From assembly GCA_963674895.2 (NCBI GenBank), contig CAXXCY010000002.1, positions 558,001 through 622,000 on the forward strand: a stretch of 64,000 nt of DNA, in the 5' to 3' direction. The DNA comes from CAXXOK01 sp963674895 (lineage in GTDB: Bacteria; Bacillota; Clostridia; Christensenellales; Aristaeellaceae). Both the position numbers and the translations under genes were made by a program. Below, piece by piece: positions 61,413-64,000 of this stretch (within the stretch, counting starts at the first letter, position 1; the number at the start of each line of letters is the position of its first letter). The notes under the pieces were generated by a model. That model had not been told where the DNA came from, did not search any database, and saw nothing but the letters and a program-made list of their open reading frames with translations.

Positions 61413-62369
61413 ATGAAAGTACGATCCTTTGGGCATGCGCTCCCCGTACGGGAAGTGACGAACGACGAACTCTCGGAATACCTGGATACCTCTGACGAAT
61501 GGATTATGTCCCACACCGGCATTCAGAAACGGCACATTATCACCAACGGAGAAACGATCAGCTCGCTGGGCGCGCAGGCGGCGCAGATGGCGCTTGCAAG
61601 AGCCGGTTTGACGGCGGACGATCTTGATTATATCCTTTGCGCAACCACCTGCGGAGAATTGATATTTCCGGCGACAGCCTGTCTGATCCAGCAAAAGCTC
61701 GGCGCAACATGTCCGGCGCTGGATGTGAACGCGGGCTGCACGGGCTTTCTCTACGCGCTGGACCTGGCCGACGCGATGATCGGCCGCGGCAATGTTAAAC
61801 GTGTGCTGGTCGTGTGCGCCGAGCATATTACCAGGCTTGCCGACTGGACGGACCGCTCCACCTGCGTGCTCTTCGGCGACGCCGCCGGCGCGGCGCTGTG
61901 CGAGGCGGGCGAGGGATGGAAATCCGCCCGGCTGACGGCAAGGGGTACGGCGGACCCGCTGTATGCCTCGGCGGACGGCAGCAACTGCCCGTTCGTCAAG
62001 GAAAAACCCAAGGCCATACCGCTGCAGATGAACGGACAGGAGATTTTCAAGTTCGCCGTCACACAGTCCTGCACGGACATTCAAACCGTGTTGGATCAGG
62101 CCAATGTAGACGCGGATTCGGTTGATTACTACGTGCTTCACCAGGCGAATCTCCGTATTCTGGATACGGCGCGGACACGCCTGAAGCAACCTGCCGAAAA
62201 GTTTCCGGTAAATATTACGACGCACGGAAACACAGGTTCAGCAGGGATACCCGTCCTTCTTTCCGAAATGATAGAAGACGGCCGCCTGCAAACGGGCCAA
62301 ACGCTCGTTTTATGCGCCTTCGGCGCCGGGCTCACCTCGGGAGCGGCATTGCTGCAATACAACATCTAG
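61413..62369 (+). CDS. fabH: 3-oxoacyl-ACP synthase III
   Basis: 318 residues. Catalytic triad visible: Cys in DVNAGCTGFLYAL (C109), His in VLHQANLRI (about 242) and Asn in THGNTGSAGIP (about 272). Condenses acetyl- or branched acyl-CoA with malonyl-ACP to start fatty acid synthesis. Starts four bases after the fabT stop. Confidence 0.96.
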   Translation: MKVRSFGHALPVREVTNDELSEYLDTSDEWIMSHTGIQKRHIITNGETISSLGAQAAQMALARAGLTADDLDYILCATTCGELIFPATACLIQQKLGATCPALDVNAGCTGFLYALDLADAMIGRGNVKRVLVVCAEHITRLADWTDRSTCVLFGDAAGAALCEAGEGWKSARLTARGTADPLYASADGSNCPFVKEKPKAIPLQMNGQEIFKFAVTQSCTDIQTVLDQANVDADSVDYYVLHQANLRILDTARTRLKQPAEKFPVNITTHGNTGSAGIPVLLSEMIEDGRLQTGQTLVLCAFGAGLTSGAALLQYNI

Positions 62370-62381
62370 GAGGAAATGATT

Positions 62382-62603
62382 ATGAGCACTTATGAAACGA
62401 TTGCAAAACTGCTGGCGGAAAACAAGGATATGAACGAAAGCGACATCCGTCCGGAGATGACGTTTGCCGATCTGGACCTTGACAGCCTGGACGTAGCCGA
62501 ACTGGTGATGAACCTGGAGGACGAGCTGGGCGTGCCCGTGGAGATCGACGAGACGCTCAGGACCATTCAGGACCTGGTCAATAAAGTAGACGCAAATAAA
62601 TAA
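62382..62603 (+). CDS. acpP: Acyl carrier protein
   Basis: 73 residues from ATG 62382 (AGGAGG eight bases before; ATG 62376 is too close). The phosphopantetheine serine is S35 in DLDLDSLDVAEL. Acidic helical bundle. Carries growing acyl chains. Confidence 0.95.
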   Translation: MSTYETIAKLLAENKDMNESDIRPEMTFADLDLDSLDVAELVMNLEDELGVPVEIDETLRTIQDLVNKVDANK

Positions 62604-62605
62604 GC

Positions 62606-63553
62606 ATGATTAACTCCATACTGACAAATGAACTGGGGCTGCAGTACCCCATTTTTCAGGGCGGCATGGCGTGGGTATCGGACGCTTCCCTTGCGTCCGC
62701 CGTATCAAACGCGGGCGGGCTTGGCATCATCTCCGCCATGAATTTGAACGCGGAATACCTGCGCGGGCAAATCCGGAAATGCCGCGAGGCGACGGATAGG
62801 CCCTTCGGCGTGAATATCATGCTGATGAGCCCGCACGTCAAAGAGGTGGCGCAGGTATGCGCGGAAGAAAAGCCCGCCGTGGTCACCACAGGCGCGGGGC
62901 TGCCTAACCTGTATATGAAGGATTGGCTGGCCGTGGGAATCCGCGTGATCCCCGTCGTGCCTTCCACCGCGATGGCCAAGCTCGTGGAACGGGCGGGCGC
63001 CTTTGCCGTGATCGCCGAAGGCGGCGAATCCGGCGGGCATGTGGGCGATTTGTCCACCATGGCGCTGGTACCGCAGGTGGCGGACGCCGTCAGCATCCCC
63101 GTAATCGCCGCGGGCGGCATTGCGGATGGGCGCGGCGCGGCGGCGGCGATGATGCTGGGCGCGGCCGGCGTGCAGTGCGGCACGGTGTTCCTGTGCGCGC
63201 AGGAGTGCGCCATCCACGAGAACTACAAGCAAAAGGTGCTAGCCGCCAAGGATATCGATACGATCGTAACCGGCAAACGGCTGGGCCACGCCGTGCGTTC
63301 CATCCGAAACCCATTCACGCGCCAGTATTCGCAAAAGGAATACGACATGTCCATATCCGCCGAAGAGCTGGAGAAGCTGGGCGTCGGCGCGCTGCGCAAG
63401 GCGGCCGTGGAGGGCGACCTGGAAAACGGCTGTTTCCTGGCAGGGCAGGCGTGCGCGATGGTGCACGCGGTCCGGCCCGCGGGAGAAATCATCCGGGACA
63501 TGTTTACAGAGGCTGAACGCCTGCTGAAGGGTGCGTCCGCATGGGTAAAATAG
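62606..63553 (+). CDS. fabK: Enoyl-ACP reductase II (FMN-dependent)
   Basis: 315 residues. NPD/FabK flavoprotein: QYPIFQGGMAWVSDASLASAVSNAGGLG at the start, AEGGESGGHVGDLSTMALVPQV, and VIAAGGIADGRGAAAAMMLGA for the phosphate of FMN. Reduces trans-2-enoyl-ACP with NAD(P)H and replaces FabI. Overlaps fabD by 13 bases. Confidence 0.95.
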   Translation: MINSILTNELGLQYPIFQGGMAWVSDASLASAVSNAGGLGIISAMNLNAEYLRGQIRKCREATDRPFGVNIMLMSPHVKEVAQVCAEEKPAVVTTGAGLPNLYMKDWLAVGIRVIPVVPSTAMAKLVERAGAFAVIAEGGESGGHVGDLSTMALVPQVADAVSIPVIAAGGIADGRGAAAAMMLGAAGVQCGTVFLCAQECAIHENYKQKVLAAKDIDTIVTGKRLGHAVRSIRNPFTRQYSQKEYDMSISAEELEKLGVGALRKAAVEGDLENGCFLAGQACAMVHAVRPAGEIIRDMFTEAERLLKGASAWVK

Positions 63554-64000
63554 CATTCGTCTTCGCCGGTCAGGGCGCGCAGTACGGCGGCATGGGCCTG
63601 AACCTGTATCATGCCTCGCCCGCCGCCAAAGCGGTGCTCGACCAGGCCGAGGCGCAGCGCAGGGGCACGCTCCCGCAGTGCTTTGAAGGCGATAAGGAAA
63701 CGCTGAGCCAAACCATCAACGCCCAGCCGTGCCTGATGGCGGTGGACTGCGCATGCGCGGCCGCGCTGATCGAAAACGGCATCAAACCCGACGGGCTGGC
63801 GGGCTTCTCGTTGGGAGAAATCGCCGCTGTCGCGGTGAGCGGAATGCTAAACTTCCCGCAGGCGTTTCAACTGGTGCTCAAACGCGCGGAGTTTATGCAG
63901 GCATGCGCGCAGGCGCACCCCGGCGGTATGGCGGCGGTGCTTAAGCTGGAGGACGAACGGGTGGAGGCGCTTTGCGCCGAGCTCGGGGCGTATCCCGTGA
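63541..64000 (+). CDS. fabD: Malonyl-CoA:ACP transacylase (3' end outside window)
   Basis: First 153 residues. FAGQGAQYGGMG at the N-terminus and the nucleophilic serine in AGFSLGEIAAVAVSG (about residue 90) are diagnostic; catalytic Arg and His lie around RAEFMQACAQ and beyond the window. Loads malonyl groups onto ACP. Confidence 0.94.
   Translation, partial: MGKIAFVFAGQGAQYGGMGLNLYHASPAAKAVLDQAEAQRRGTLPQCFEGDKETLSQTINAQPCLMAVDCACAAALIENGIKPDGLAGFSLGEIAAVAVSGMLNFPQAFQLVLKRAEFMQACAQAHPGGMAAVLKLEDERVEALCAELGAYPV

Noticed and set aside
1..64000. CRISPR array.
   Set aside because: No set of regularly spaced direct repeats was seen; the repeated structures are inverted and differ in sequence.

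Overview
The window looks like chromosome of a mid-to-high GC Bacillota, most likely a member of the Clostridia. The support is a FabT/FabK-type fatty acid synthesis operon, an L21-Prp-L27 operon in which L27 carries the cleavable N-terminal extension, strong AGGAGG-type ribosome binding sites, CCA-encoding tRNA genes and frequent ATGA operon overlaps. Species and genus cannot be read from the sequence.

Layout: (1) 1-4292, a sugar operon: ABC permease (cut by the window edge), phosphomannose-isomerase/cupin protein, GmhA-type SIS isomerase, ROK kinase. (2) 4293-7525, an AT-rich accessory patch: a decayed IS3-family copy, a non-coding stretch with strong hairpins, two coupled orphan genes (the upstream one frameshifted), and a full-length IS3-family element with 37-bp terminal inverted repeats and a broken orfA. 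(3) 7526-27467, a siphovirus prophage remnant in normal order: terminase, portal, gp7-like head protein with a toxin-like tail and a small partner gene, scaffold, capsid, connectors, tail, tape measure, baseplate, receptor-binding proteins, endolysin and holins. The IS has removed everything left of the C-terminal part of the small terminase; no integrase, repressor or replication genes are present, so it cannot be an independent phage. (4) 27540-33759, a PAS-GGDEF-HD-GYP protein, tRNA-Arg, a cupin, rplU-prp-rpmA, and a DUF2087 regulator with a palindrome inside its promoter. (5) 33760-34136, a non-coding stretch packed with perfect stem-loops. (6) 34137-48480, a KamA-like radical SAM enzyme, an acyltransferase fusion, a GltS-like carrier, an EFR1 ferredoxin, a FakA-FakB-like fusion operon, and small regulatory, membrane and secreted proteins. 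(7) 48521-58429, about 10 kb on the minus strand: GntR/FCD regulator, TRAP transporter, a second GntR/FCD regulator, ABC sugar importer, split transketolase and cupin. Both regulator promoters carry the same GACATCAGATGTC-type palindrome. (8) 58430-64000, a long gene-poor stretch, tRNA-Ser, inorganic pyrophosphatase, then the fabT-fabH-acpP-fabK-fabD operon running off the edge.

Functionally the window combines carbohydrate and organic acid import, phosphosugar metabolism, lipid synthesis (FASII, a Fak-like fusion, a PlsC-like enzyme) and cyclic-di-GMP signalling. The least explained parts are the hairpin-dense stretches (5218-5349, 33761-34128, 52536-52684), the toxin-like cassette at 11510-12108 inside the phage head operon, and the AT-rich orphan pair at 5430-6287.
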